From NCBI RefSeq assembly GCF_946479755.1, contig NZ_CAMLHC010000009.1:62001-126000 (forward strand): a stretch of DNA of 64,000 bases, given 5' to 3'. The position numbers and the translations under genes are program-made. The notes under the pieces were generated by a model. It saw only the letters and a program-made list of their open reading frames with translations, made no database searches and was not told the origin of the DNA. Shown here piece by piece: positions 23,934-31,640 of this stretch. Within the stretch, counting starts at the first letter, position 1. Every line of letters begins with the position of its first letter. The DNA comes from an uncultured Chitinophaga sp. (GTDB lineage Bacteria; Bacteroidota; Bacteroidia; Chitinophagales; Chitinophagaceae).

Positions 23934-25613
23934 ATGGATGCCATAATCCGTTTTTTTACGAGACGCCAGTACAAGAACCTGTTCCTGCTGACCTGGGTGG
24001 TCCTGGGCCTTTTGCAGGCCTGTTTTTCTGAACTGTGGGACGATGAAGCCTACTACTGGGTGTATTCCCGGCATATGGACTGGGGATATTTTGATCATCC
24101 CCCCATGATCGCCCTGCTGATAAAAATGGGCTACGGCATTTTTCACAACGAACTGGGCGTTCGGTTGTTTATTGTGTTGTTCAATACCGCCACGCTGTGG
24201 CTGACCGCCCGTTTGATCGCTTCCAAAGACAATATCCTGTTTTACCTGATCATGGGCTCTATGGGCGCCATGCAGATAGGTGGCATGCTGGCCGTTCCGG
24301 ACCTGCCGCTGATATTCTTTGCCGCCGTGTACTTCTGGGCTTACCGTTATTTCCTGGCCAGCCAGAACTGGCGAAACACGCTGCTGCTGGGCGTTGCCAT
24401 GGCCCTGATGTTCTACAGCAAGTACCACGGTGTACTGCTGGTGTTCTTTACGGTATTGTCCAACATGAACCTGCTGCGGGTGGGGAAGTTCTGGGCCGCC
24501 TGTATCATCACGACCATCCTCTTTTTTCCGCATATCTACTGGCAGTACACGCACGGCTTTCCTTCCCTGCAGTACCACCTGGTGGAACGTAATGCTTCGT
24601 CTTACGATATCACCTATACGCTGGATTACCTGGCGGGGCAGCTGCTGCTGTTTGGTCCGCTGATGGGCTGGCTGCTGCTGTATTACGCTTTCCGTTGCCC
24701 TATCCAGAATACTTTTGAGCGGGCGCTGAAATTCAGCCTGATAGGGGTGTTGGTGTTTTTTGCCATCAGCACTTTCAAAGGAAGGGTGGAGGCCAACTGG
24801 ACCGTGATGGTGTTTACTCCGGTGGTGATCCTGGCCCACCAGGCGATTGTGCGCAGAGGCTGGTCCCGCAAGCCGCTGTTATATACGTTGCCGGTGTCCC
24901 TGTTGCTGGTACTGGTGACAAGGGTATACATGATATGGGACTTTATGCCGGGCGTGGAAATACGGCCGGAGATACATCATAACAAAGAGTGGACATCGGC
25001 GCTGGCCAGCCGTGCCGAAGGCCGCCCGGTAGTGTTTATGAACAGCTACCAGCTGCCTTCCAAGTATATGTTCTACACCGGTAACCTGTCTTACAGCCTT
25101 AACAGCCGCTATTCCCGGCGCAGCCAGTATAATTTCTGGGACACGGAAACGCAGCTGTGGGGAAAACCGGCCGTGGTGGTATTTGAACCGGGCGCCGATA
25201 TGCCGGTAACAGACAGTATCAAAACTATCCGGGGCACCTGGGACCTCAACATACAGCCGGCTTATTATTCCTATTCGCTGGTGCAGATGAAAGCAGGACT
25301 GCAACATATTAAAGCCCGTCCGCGTGAACAGGTGAATGTGCTGCTGCAACCGAACAACGGTTATAAGAGACCGCTGCCGATAGACCGGGAACACCCGCCG
25401 ATGCTGGGTTATGGCTTCTCCACCAAAGACGAAGCATTACCTCCGGTTAAATCTGAACTGACGCTGGAGCGTGCCATGTTACGCAGAGTGGTGACCATGC
25501 CGGTGGTGATGCCCGATAAACCCGGGGAATACCTGTTGAAATTCTGCGTGTTTGCCGGTGATCTGCTGCCTTCGCATAACAGCCAGGGGATTAAGGTGAT
25601 TGTAGAGAAATAG
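23934..25613 (+). CDS. GT39-type membrane glycosyltransferase
   Basis: Integral membrane protein of 559 residues in the PMT/ArnT clan, which uses lipid-linked sugars as donors on the outer face of the inner membrane. The first outer loop has the catalytic D36-D37-E38-A-Y-Y-W and FDHPP (53-57) motifs. About ten hydrophobic helices run to about residue 350, followed by a soluble C-terminal domain of about 210 residues. Acceptor (lipid A, glycan or protein) is unknown. A strong bidirectional terminator separates it from convergent thiL. Confidence 0.85.
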   Translation: MDAIIRFFTRRQYKNLFLLTWVVLGLLQACFSELWDDEAYYWVYSRHMDWGYFDHPPMIALLIKMGYGIFHNELGVRLFIVLFNTATLWLTARLIASKDNILFYLIMGSMGAMQIGGMLAVPDLPLIFFAAVYFWAYRYFLASQNWRNTLLLGVAMALMFYSKYHGVLLVFFTVLSNMNLLRVGKFWAACIITTILFFPHIYWQYTHGFPSLQYHLVERNASSYDITYTLDYLAGQLLLFGPLMGWLLLYYAFRCPIQNTFERALKFSLIGVLVFFAISTFKGRVEANWTVMVFTPVVILAHQAIVRRGWSRKPLLYTLPVSLLLVLVTRVYMIWDFMPGVEIRPEIHHNKEWTSALASRAEGRPVVFMNSYQLPSKYMFYTGNLSYSLNSRYSRRSQYNFWDTETQLWGKPAVVVFEPGADMPVTDSIKTIRGTWDLNIQPAYYSYSLVQMKAGLQHIKARPREQVNVLLQPNNGYKRPLPIDREHPPMLGYGFSTKDEALPPVKSELTLERAMLRRVVTMPVVMPDKPGEYLLKFCVFAGDLLPSHNSQGIKVIVEK

Positions 25614-25627
25614 CACTGCATAAAAAG

Positions 25628-25669
25628 AAAAGGCCCGAAGCGGATCATCTGCTTCGGGCCTTTTCTTTT
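25628..25669. terminator. bidirectional terminator
   Basis: A perfect 14-bp stem (25628-25641 with 25651-25664) with a 9-nt loop has T-rich tails on both strands, serving the GT39 gene (plus) and thiL (minus). Confidence 0.9.
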
Positions 25670-25687
25670 ATCCGATGATGGAGCGAT

Positions 25688-26719
25688 TTATTGTTTAAAG
25701 GCGTTCCAGCCCTGGGCTACCAGCTTGAATTTGTTGCCCCCCTTGGTGTGGATATGTGCGCCTTCGGCGATGTCTGTCATATAGCCGATCACACTGATTT
25801 GCTCATTGAGCACGATCTTATCGTAGTCCTGTTGTTTCATGGTGAACAGCAGTTCATAGTCTTCTCCGCCGCTGAGTGCGCAGGCCGTAGGATCGAGGCT
25901 GAATTTGAGCGCCATTTCCTTGCTTTCCTGTGCAATGGGGATTTTTTCTTCATACAGCACCACGCCCAGGTTGCTCTGTTTGGCGATATGGAGTATTTCG
26001 GAGCTGAGGCCATCGCTCACGTCCATCATGGCGGTAGGCACTATTTCCTGCTCCTGCAGGAACTCGATGATATCTTTACGGGCTTCCGGCTTCAGCTGGC
26101 GCCCGATGATATAGGTTTGATCTTCCAGATCGGGTTTTACCTCGGGATTTTCGAGGAATATTTTCTTCTCTCTTTCGAGGAGGGTAAGGCCAAGGTAAGC
26201 CGCGCCCAGATCGCCGGTAACGCAGAGCAGATCGCCTTTCTGGGCGGTAGATCTTTTCACGAACTGGTCGGGGGTAACTTCGCCGATGGCGGTTACGCTG
26301 ATGATAAATCCTTTCTGGGAGTTGCTGGTGTCGCCACCTACGAGGTCTACACCGTATTTTTCACAGGCGGCATAAACACCTTCGTAGAATTCGCTGAGCG
26401 CTTCCAGGGACACTTTGTTGGAGAAGGCGATGCTCACGGTGATTTGTGTGGGCGTAGCATTCATGGCGTAGATATCGGAGAGGTTTACCACTACCGATTT
26501 ATAGCCGAGGTGTTTCAGCGGGGTGTACATCAGGTCGAAGTGGATGCCTTCTACCAGCATATCGGTGCTGATCACGGTTTGTTTGCCGAAGTGATCGATG
26601 ACGGCGGCATCGTCGCCTACACCGAGGACGGTGCTGGCGTTCTGTATTTCAATATTCCTGGTGAGGTAGTCTATCAGACCAAATTCTCCCAGGTCTTTTA
26701 TTTCTGTTCTTTCTTCCAT
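25688..26719 (-). CDS. thiL: thiamine-monophosphate kinase
   Basis: Makes thiamine pyrophosphate from thiamine monophosphate and ATP. The 343-residue protein has the PurM/ThiL fold: N-terminal LIDYLTRN, GVGDDAAV (33-40), STDMLVEGIHFDL with metal-binding acids, VGGDTSNS, GDLG and late DVSDGL and SGGEDYELLF. It is 13 bp downstream of the inositol-phosphatase-like gene on the same strand and convergent with the GT39 gene. Other thi genes are not nearby. Confidence 0.95.
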   Translation of the reverse strand: MEERTEIKDLGEFGLIDYLTRNIEIQNASTVLGVGDDAAVIDHFGKQTVISTDMLVEGIHFDLMYTPLKHLGYKSVVVNLSDIYAMNATPTQITVSIAFSNKVSLEALSEFYEGVYAACEKYGVDLVGGDTSNSQKGFIISVTAIGEVTPDQFVKRSTAQKGDLLCVTGDLGAAYLGLTLLEREKKIFLENPEVKPDLEDQTYIIGRQLKPEARKDIIEFLQEQEIVPTAMMDVSDGLSSEILHIAKQSNLGVVLYEEKIPIAQESKEMALKFSLDPTACALSGGEDYELLFTMKQQDYDKIVLNEQISVIGYMTDIAEGAHIHTKGGNKFKLVAQGWNAFKQ

Positions 26720-26732
26720 GTTTGTCCAATAC

Positions 26733-27503
26733 TTATTTACCGTTAATGAGGTTCCTCAGTTCACTATGGATATGGCCGTTGGTGGCCAGTATATCTTTTT
26801 GATAAGGGGAAAATTTATCGCCGGAGAAGTGGGTCACTTTGCCACCTGCTTCTTCTACCATCAGGTATCCGGCGGCGCTGTCCCACGCCTGGAGGTGGTG
26901 TTCCCAGAAGCCGTCGAACCGGCCGCAGGCTACCCAGCACAGGTCTATGGCGGCGGAGCCGAGGCGCCGTACGGGAATGCCTTGTTTGATAACGCTGGTC
27001 AGCACCTGCAAGGGATTTTGATCACTTTCTTCCCATTTGTAGGGAAAGCCGGTCACCAGGCAGGAAGTAGCTACGTTGGTTTTGGCAGACACATGGATGG
27101 GTTTGTCGTTCAGGGTGGCGCCTTTCCCTTTTTCAGCCACGAACAGTTCGTTCATAAAAGGGTTGTATACTGCGCCCAGCACCATTTCGCCTTCTTTTTC
27201 CACACCTATGGACACGCAGCAGATGGGGATGCCATTGGCGAAATTAACCGTGCCGTCTATAGGGTCGATGATCCATTTATAAGCAGAATCCGTTTTGAGG
27301 ACGCCCACTTCCTCGCTGAGAATGAAATGGTCGGGGTAGGTATTGCGGATTACCTCGATAATTACCGCTTCAGATTTTTTATCCGCTTCCGTTACCAGGT
27401 CATTGACAGTGCTTTTGCTGCTCACTTCAAAAGCCCCGTTAAAATATTGTTGGAGTATTTTTCCGCCGGCTTCAGTAGCTTTGAGTAAAGTAGATTTTAG
27501 CAT
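26733..27503 (-). CDS. inositol monophosphatase family protein
   Basis: Magnesium-dependent phosphatase of 256 residues. Metal-binding motifs are all present: DLVTEADKKSE, LSEEVG, DPIDGTVNFANGIP and, near the C-terminus, QAWDSAAGYLMVEEAGG. Substrate (inositol phosphates, fructose 1,6-bisphosphate or 3'-phosphoadenosine phosphate) cannot be fixed from sequence alone. ATG 27503 is preferred over 27530 because a perfect promoter -7 element lies between the two, 4 nt upstream of 27503. thiL follows 13 bp downstream. Confidence 0.9.
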   Translation of the reverse strand: MLKSTLLKATEAGGKILQQYFNGAFEVSSKSTVNDLVTEADKKSEAVIIEVIRNTYPDHFILSEEVGVLKTDSAYKWIIDPIDGTVNFANGIPICCVSIGVEKEGEMVLGAVYNPFMNELFVAEKGKGATLNDKPIHVSAKTNVATSCLVTGFPYKWEESDQNPLQVLTSVIKQGIPVRRLGSAAIDLCWVACGRFDGFWEHHLQAWDSAAGYLMVEEAGGKVTHFSGDKFSPYQKDILATNGHIHSELRNLINGK

Positions 27504-27507
27504 GCCG

Positions 27508-27515
27508 CAAAGGTA
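27508..27515 (-). promoter_or_regulatory. candidate -7 element for IMPase-thiL
   Basis: On the minus strand this reads TACCTTTG, an exact TAnnTTTG match ending 4 nt before ATG 27503. A near-leaderless transcript is implied. Confidence 0.45.
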
Positions 27516-27634
27516 AAAACGAATTATCAATTGCCGGTTGCCAATTTTATCGCTTTATTAGTAAAAAATACATGTGTTAATAGTTAACTTGCAATCTATA
27601 ACTGGTAATTCGCGTTTATATTCATTATTCAACT

Positions 27635-27642
27635 TATTTTTG
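27635..27642 (+). promoter_or_regulatory. candidate -7 element for GH3 gene
   Basis: TATTTTTG matches TAnnTTTG, with 27 nt to ATG 27670 and a purine-rich GAGAGG in between. It is divergent from the IMPase promoter. Confidence 0.45.
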
Positions 27643-27669
27643 CAGTTCAATTAAAGAGAGGGAAAGTTA

Positions 27670-29214
27670 ATGGCCATCATAGGTAATCTGATTTCCAGGT
27701 CACTACGTATCAGGAAGAAGTTCACGTTTAAGTTAGGTACACCTCGCCAATACCAGCTGCAGGTGCTGCACCGTCTGCTGGAGAAGGCCAAGGATACTGA
27801 GTTTGGCCGGCACTACGATTTCCAGGACATTTTGGACAGTCCGAATTTCATCGGTCAGTACCGGGAGAAAATACCTGTGCACAACTACAGTAAGATGCAC
27901 AAGGAGTGGTGGTATCGTTGCCTGGAAGGGGAAGCCAACGTCAGCTGGCCGGAGAAGATCAAGTACTTTGCGCTGAGCTCGGGTACTTCCGAATCAGCGA
28001 GCAAGCATATTCCTGTTACCAAAGCCATGCTGAGGACGGTAAAGAAGGTAGGGGTGAAGCAGCTGTATTCTATGGTTAACTTCAACGTTCCGCCCAAGTC
28101 TTTTACGAAAGGGATCCTGATGCTGGGAGGCACCACCTCCCTGTTCGAGAAAGGCGACTATTACGAAGGGGACATGAGCGGCATCCAGGCCAAGAACATC
28201 CCCCGTTGGTTCCGCCGTTTTTATAAGCCCGGAGGCAGCATTTCCCGCAAGCCTAACTGGGAGCAGCGTATCAAGCTGATTGTCCGCAAAGCGCCTACCT
28301 GGGACGTTGGGACCGTCTGTGGTGTGCCCGCCTGGGTACAGATCGTATTTGAAGAGATCATCAAATACCACGGCGTAAAAAATATTCACGAAATATGGCC
28401 TAACCTGGCTATCTATATCCACGGTGGGGTATCATTTGAGCCTTACCGCGAAAGCTTCCAGAAGTTGCTGGGCAAGCCGATCAACTTCATTGAAACCTAC
28501 ATGGCCTCTGAAGGCTCTTTCGGTTTCCAGGCACGTCCCGGCGTAAGAGGCATCAAACTGGTGCTCAATGCGGGTATCTTCTACGAATTCATTCCTTTCA
28601 ATGAAGAAAACTTCGACGCAGACGGAGAAGTAAAGCCTAACCCTAAATCTTACATGATCAACGAGGTGGTGGAAGATGTGGAATATGCAGTGATGCTGTC
28701 CACCTGTGCAGGCGCATGGCGTTACCTGATCGGCGACGTGGTGAAGTTCACTTCCGTGAAGGAACATGAAATCGTGATCGTAGGGCGTACCAAGCAGTTC
28801 CTCAGCCTTGCCGGCGAACATATGAGCGTCGACAATATGAACAAGGCCATCGATACGGTACAGAAAAAGATGGGTATTACCATCCGCGAGTTTACCGTAG
28901 CAGGTTTCCCGTATGAAAACCTGTTCGCACACCGCTGGTACATCGGTACCGATCAACCGGTGGCGGATGTGGCCAGGATGCGGGAAATCATTGACCAGAC
29001 GCTGGCCGAAGTGAACGATGACTATGCGGTGGAAAGGACTTCCGCTTTGAAAGAAGTGTTTGTAGAGGTGCTGCCAAATGAAGTATTTATCGATTACCTG
29101 CGTTGCAAAGGCAAGGAAGGCGCGATGAATAAATTCCCGCGGGTCATGAAAGGAGAAAAACTGAAAGACTGGGAGAAATTCCTGGCAGGTAAGACAGTGA
29201 AGCATCAGGCATAA
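27670..29214 (+). CDS. GH3 auxin-responsive promoter family protein
   Basis: Cytoplasmic protein of 514 residues of the GH3 family, an ANL-fold group of acyl-adenylating enzymes. In plants these conjugate amino acids to auxin or jasmonate. Visible blocks include FALSSGTSESASKHIPVT (ATP/phosphate loop), YMASEGSFGFQ, YRYLIGDVVKFTS-like (WRYLIGDVV) and FLSLAGEHMS. The bacterial substrate is unknown; a carboxylic-acid amide synthetase is inferred from the fold. A LysE-type exporter gene starts 23 bp downstream, so a made-and-exported amide is one speculation. Confidence 0.88.
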   Translation: MAIIGNLISRSLRIRKKFTFKLGTPRQYQLQVLHRLLEKAKDTEFGRHYDFQDILDSPNFIGQYREKIPVHNYSKMHKEWWYRCLEGEANVSWPEKIKYFALSSGTSESASKHIPVTKAMLRTVKKVGVKQLYSMVNFNVPPKSFTKGILMLGGTTSLFEKGDYYEGDMSGIQAKNIPRWFRRFYKPGGSISRKPNWEQRIKLIVRKAPTWDVGTVCGVPAWVQIVFEEIIKYHGVKNIHEIWPNLAIYIHGGVSFEPYRESFQKLLGKPINFIETYMASEGSFGFQARPGVRGIKLVLNAGIFYEFIPFNEENFDADGEVKPNPKSYMINEVVEDVEYAVMLSTCAGAWRYLIGDVVKFTSVKEHEIVIVGRTKQFLSLAGEHMSVDNMNKAIDTVQKKMGITIREFTVAGFPYENLFAHRWYIGTDQPVADVARMREIIDQTLAEVNDDYAVERTSALKEVFVEVLPNEVFIDYLRCKGKEGAMNKFPRVMKGEKLKDWEKFLAGKTVKHQA

Positions 29215-29237
29215 CCCGTGACCCCGAATATATACAC

Positions 29238-29876
29238 ATGATAACATCAATTGTAGCTGGATTAGGACTGGGATTATTTCTGTCGTTATCGGTGGGGCCT
29301 GTAATTTTCGCCATCATCAAGTACAGTATCAATAATGGCTTCAAGGCGGGTATCAGCTTTGCGCTGGGCGTGTCTATGAGCGATATCTTCTTTGTGTTGA
29401 CCGGTAACCTGGCCACCTCCTTTATCACCGGGCTGGAAGAATACAAACGCTCTATCGGTGTGGTAGGCGGGTTCCTCCTGATAGGCATGGGCATCTACGG
29501 GCTGTTCTTCAAAAAAGTGAAAATCAGCACCGGCGATGAAAAGCCGGAAATGTTCCGCACGCATGACTACCTGAAGATATGGCTGGCAGGCTTCCTCATG
29601 AATACGCTGAACCCGGGGGTAATCATCTTCTGGCTGGGCGTATGCGTGGCCAACGCCGCCACCTCCGTGGGGCACCGGTTTGTGATGTACGCGGTATGTC
29701 TTACGCTGGTACTCTCTGCGGACATCCTCAAAGTATTTATCTCCGACAAAATCCGTCATAAGCTCACCCTCACCAACGTTGAATGGCTTAACCGCGTAGC
29801 GGGCGTGAGTATGATCATCTTCGGCGTGGTGCTGTTGTACAAAGTGATGTTTGAGCTGGGATCGCTTGGCCATTAA
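29238..29876 (+). CDS. LysE-family translocator
   Basis: Inner-membrane exporter of 212 residues with about six hydrophobic helices. The N-terminus GLGLGLFLSLSVGPVIFAIIKYSI is the LysE/RhtB signature (SPGP-like SVGPV), and FLMNTLNPGVIIFWLG is the conserved mid-protein NPK-like motif. LysE proteins export amino acids or other small molecules. It starts 23 bp after the GH3 gene and ends at a perfect bidirectional terminator. Confidence 0.88.
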   Translation: MITSIVAGLGLGLFLSLSVGPVIFAIIKYSINNGFKAGISFALGVSMSDIFFVLTGNLATSFITGLEEYKRSIGVVGGFLLIGMGIYGLFFKKVKISTGDEKPEMFRTHDYLKIWLAGFLMNTLNPGVIIFWLGVCVANAATSVGHRFVMYAVCLTLVLSADILKVFISDKIRHKLTLTNVEWLNRVAGVSMIIFGVVLLYKVMFELGSLGH

Positions 29877-29900
29877 AACAAATCACACAGGAAATTGCAT

Positions 29901-29946
29901 AAAGCAGGATGCCCATTGATCTACATCAATGGGCATCCTGCTTTTT
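29901..29946. terminator. bidirectional terminator
   Basis: A perfect 20-bp stem (29901-29920 with 29925-29944) with loop CTAC has a short T-rich end on the plus strand. It separates the LysE-type gene from convergent korB. Confidence 0.9.
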
Positions 29947-29964
29947 ATAAATAGCGTGTGATAG

Positions 29965-30999
29965 TTATGCTATGGTCCAGGTTTCATTACCCGCCAGCAA
30001 CTTATCCAGGTCGCCGGGGCCTTTCCTGGAGAGGGCGTCTTCGAGCTGAGCGGCCATCACTGCTTCGTAGGTAGGACGTTGCGTTTGATAGAACACACCG
30101 AAAGGACGCGGCATATGTCCTTCGATACGCGGATCGTCGAACAGGCGGGTCAGCAGCTGTGCTTTATAGAAGTCGCTCTCATCGTGTATCCAGAGGTCGG
30201 CGGCGCTGTAGTCGCTGCCCAGTTCCACGACTACCGGTTTGATACCGTCGAGGCGGAGGCCTTTATTTTTCTGCGCGCCGAAGATCAGCGGCTGTCCTTG
30301 TTCTACGAACAGGGTCTCTTCTGCTTTGCTGGATTTTTCGGTGAATATTTCGAATGCGCCATCGTTAAAGATGTTACAGTTCTGATATATTTCAAGGAAA
30401 GAAGCGCCTTTGTGGGCGTGGCTGCGTTTCAGCAGTTCCTGCAGGTGTTTCGGGTCACGGTCCATGCTGCGGGCAATGAAGGTAGCATCAGCGCCGAGTG
30501 CCAGTGCCAGCGGGTTGAACGGGTGATCGATACTGCCGAAAGGAGTGGACTTGGTCACTTTGTTCTCTTCGGAAGTAGGAGAGTATTGCCCCTTGGTCAG
30601 ACCATAGATCTGGTTATTGAACAACATCACATTCACATCGAAATTACGGCGCAGCAGGTGGATGGTGTGGTTACCGCCGATAGAGAGGCCGTCGCCGTCG
30701 CCGGTAACGATCCATACGCTCAGCTCAGGGCGGGTAGCCTTAAGACCGGAAGCGATGGCGGTAGCACGACCGTGGATCGAGTGCATACCGTAAGTATTCA
30801 TGTAATAAGGGAAACGCGAAGAGCAGCCGATACCGGAAACGATCACAATATTTTCGCGGGGAATGCCCAGCGAAGGCATAATGGTTTGTACCTGTTTAAG
30901 TATAGAGTAGTCGCCGCAGCCAGGGCACCAGCGTACTTCCTGGTCCGTTGCAAAATCTTTGGCTGTTAAGGCCTGCGGAGCTATAGTTGCTGTTGACAT
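29965..30999 (-). CDS. korB: 2-oxoacid:ferredoxin oxidoreductase, beta subunit
   Basis: Thiamine-pyrophosphate subunit (344 residues) of the ferredoxin-linked decarboxylase acting on 2-oxoglutarate or another 2-oxoacid. Iron-sulfur ligands fit C25 and C28 (WCPGCGD), C59 and C208; the TPP/magnesium motif is GDGDGLSIGGNH (100-111) with N129 and GLTKGQ. The partner alpha/gamma subunit (korA), normally directly upstream, is absent: the preceding gene is an AhpD-like protein 48 bp away and then a divergent peptidase. KorA must be encoded elsewhere. Confidence 0.93.
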   Translation of the reverse strand: MSTATIAPQALTAKDFATDQEVRWCPGCGDYSILKQVQTIMPSLGIPRENIVIVSGIGCSSRFPYYMNTYGMHSIHGRATAIASGLKATRPELSVWIVTGDGDGLSIGGNHTIHLLRRNFDVNVMLFNNQIYGLTKGQYSPTSEENKVTKSTPFGSIDHPFNPLALALGADATFIARSMDRDPKHLQELLKRSHAHKGASFLEIYQNCNIFNDGAFEIFTEKSSKAEETLFVEQGQPLIFGAQKNKGLRLDGIKPVVVELGSDYSAADLWIHDESDFYKAQLLTRLFDDPRIEGHMPRPFGVFYQTQRPTYEAVMAAQLEDALSRKGPGDLDKLLAGNETWTIA

Positions 31000-31047
31000 T
31001 TGTATGAGTTAAGTATATATGAGTATGTTTATATGTAGTCTGTAAAG

Positions 31048-31392
31048 TTACTGATTATTCAGCTCTTCCCAATATTCAGCTGCCCGGCGGGTGTGCGGAA
31101 TAACGATCGTGCCGCCTACAATGTTGGCCACCGCGAATATCTCGTACATTTCCGCCGTACTGATGCCCTGCTCATGGCATTTGCCCAGGTGGTATTTGAT
31201 GCAGTCGTCGCAGCGAAGCACCATCGACGCCACCAGGCCCAGCATTTCTTTCGTCTTTGTACTCAGCGCTCCCTCGGCATAGGTGTTGGTGTCGAGGTTG
31301 AACAGCCTGTTAATCACTTTGTTCTGCTTTCCCAGGATCACTTCGTTCATCTTACTGCGGTAGTCGTTGAACTCCTGTATCGTGTTTGACAT
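31048..31392 (-). CDS. carboxymuconolactone decarboxylase/AhpD-like protein
   Basis: Protein of 114 residues with the all-helical AhpD fold. The redox centre C61-D-D-C64-x-x-x-H68 sits in the conserved MVLRCDDCIKYHLGKCHEQG context, which suggests thiol peroxidase/disulfide reductase chemistry rather than a true decarboxylase. It lies 48 bp upstream of korB on the same strand, behind a promoter-like element; protection of the oxygen-sensitive oxidoreductase is a plausible but unproven role. Confidence 0.88.
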   Translation of the reverse strand: MSNTIQEFNDYRSKMNEVILGKQNKVINRLFNLDTNTYAEGALSTKTKEMLGLVASMVLRCDDCIKYHLGKCHEQGISTAEMYEIFAVANIVGGTIVIPHTRRAAEYWEELNNQ

Positions 31393-31455
31393 ATAAATCC
31401 TCTTTATGATAGTTTAACGGATGGTTTCACAGGGATAAAGCTATGAAAGTGTTTA

Positions 31456-31463
31456 CAAATATA
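31456..31463 (-). promoter_or_regulatory. candidate -7 element for AhpD-like gene and korB
   Basis: On the minus strand this reads TATATTTG, an exact TAnnTTTG match about 63 nt before ATG 31392. No clear -33 element. Confidence 0.4.
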
Positions 31464-31640
31464 CATTAATCTACTGACCGAGTGGACTATTCGGCCTATA
31501 ACCTGTGATTATGGACAATAACAAAAAGTTATGTTGATGATTTCTTCATCAAAAAGGTCTATCGATATGGTAGACTATTTGTATATTGTCTGATATACCA
31601 ACTTTTCTTTTTGTCAACCAACAGAATCTGGACCTCTATT

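Noticed and set aside
23919..24839. 306-codon minus-strand frame over the GT39 gene
   Set aside because: Rich in Gln and His from antisense reading of membrane-helix codons; no domain.
31520..31600. Two small hairpins (TTGATGA/TCATCAA and GTCTA/TAGAC) before the GCPII-like gene as a riboswitch
   Set aside because: The stems are only 5-7 bp and match no riboswitch core that I know.
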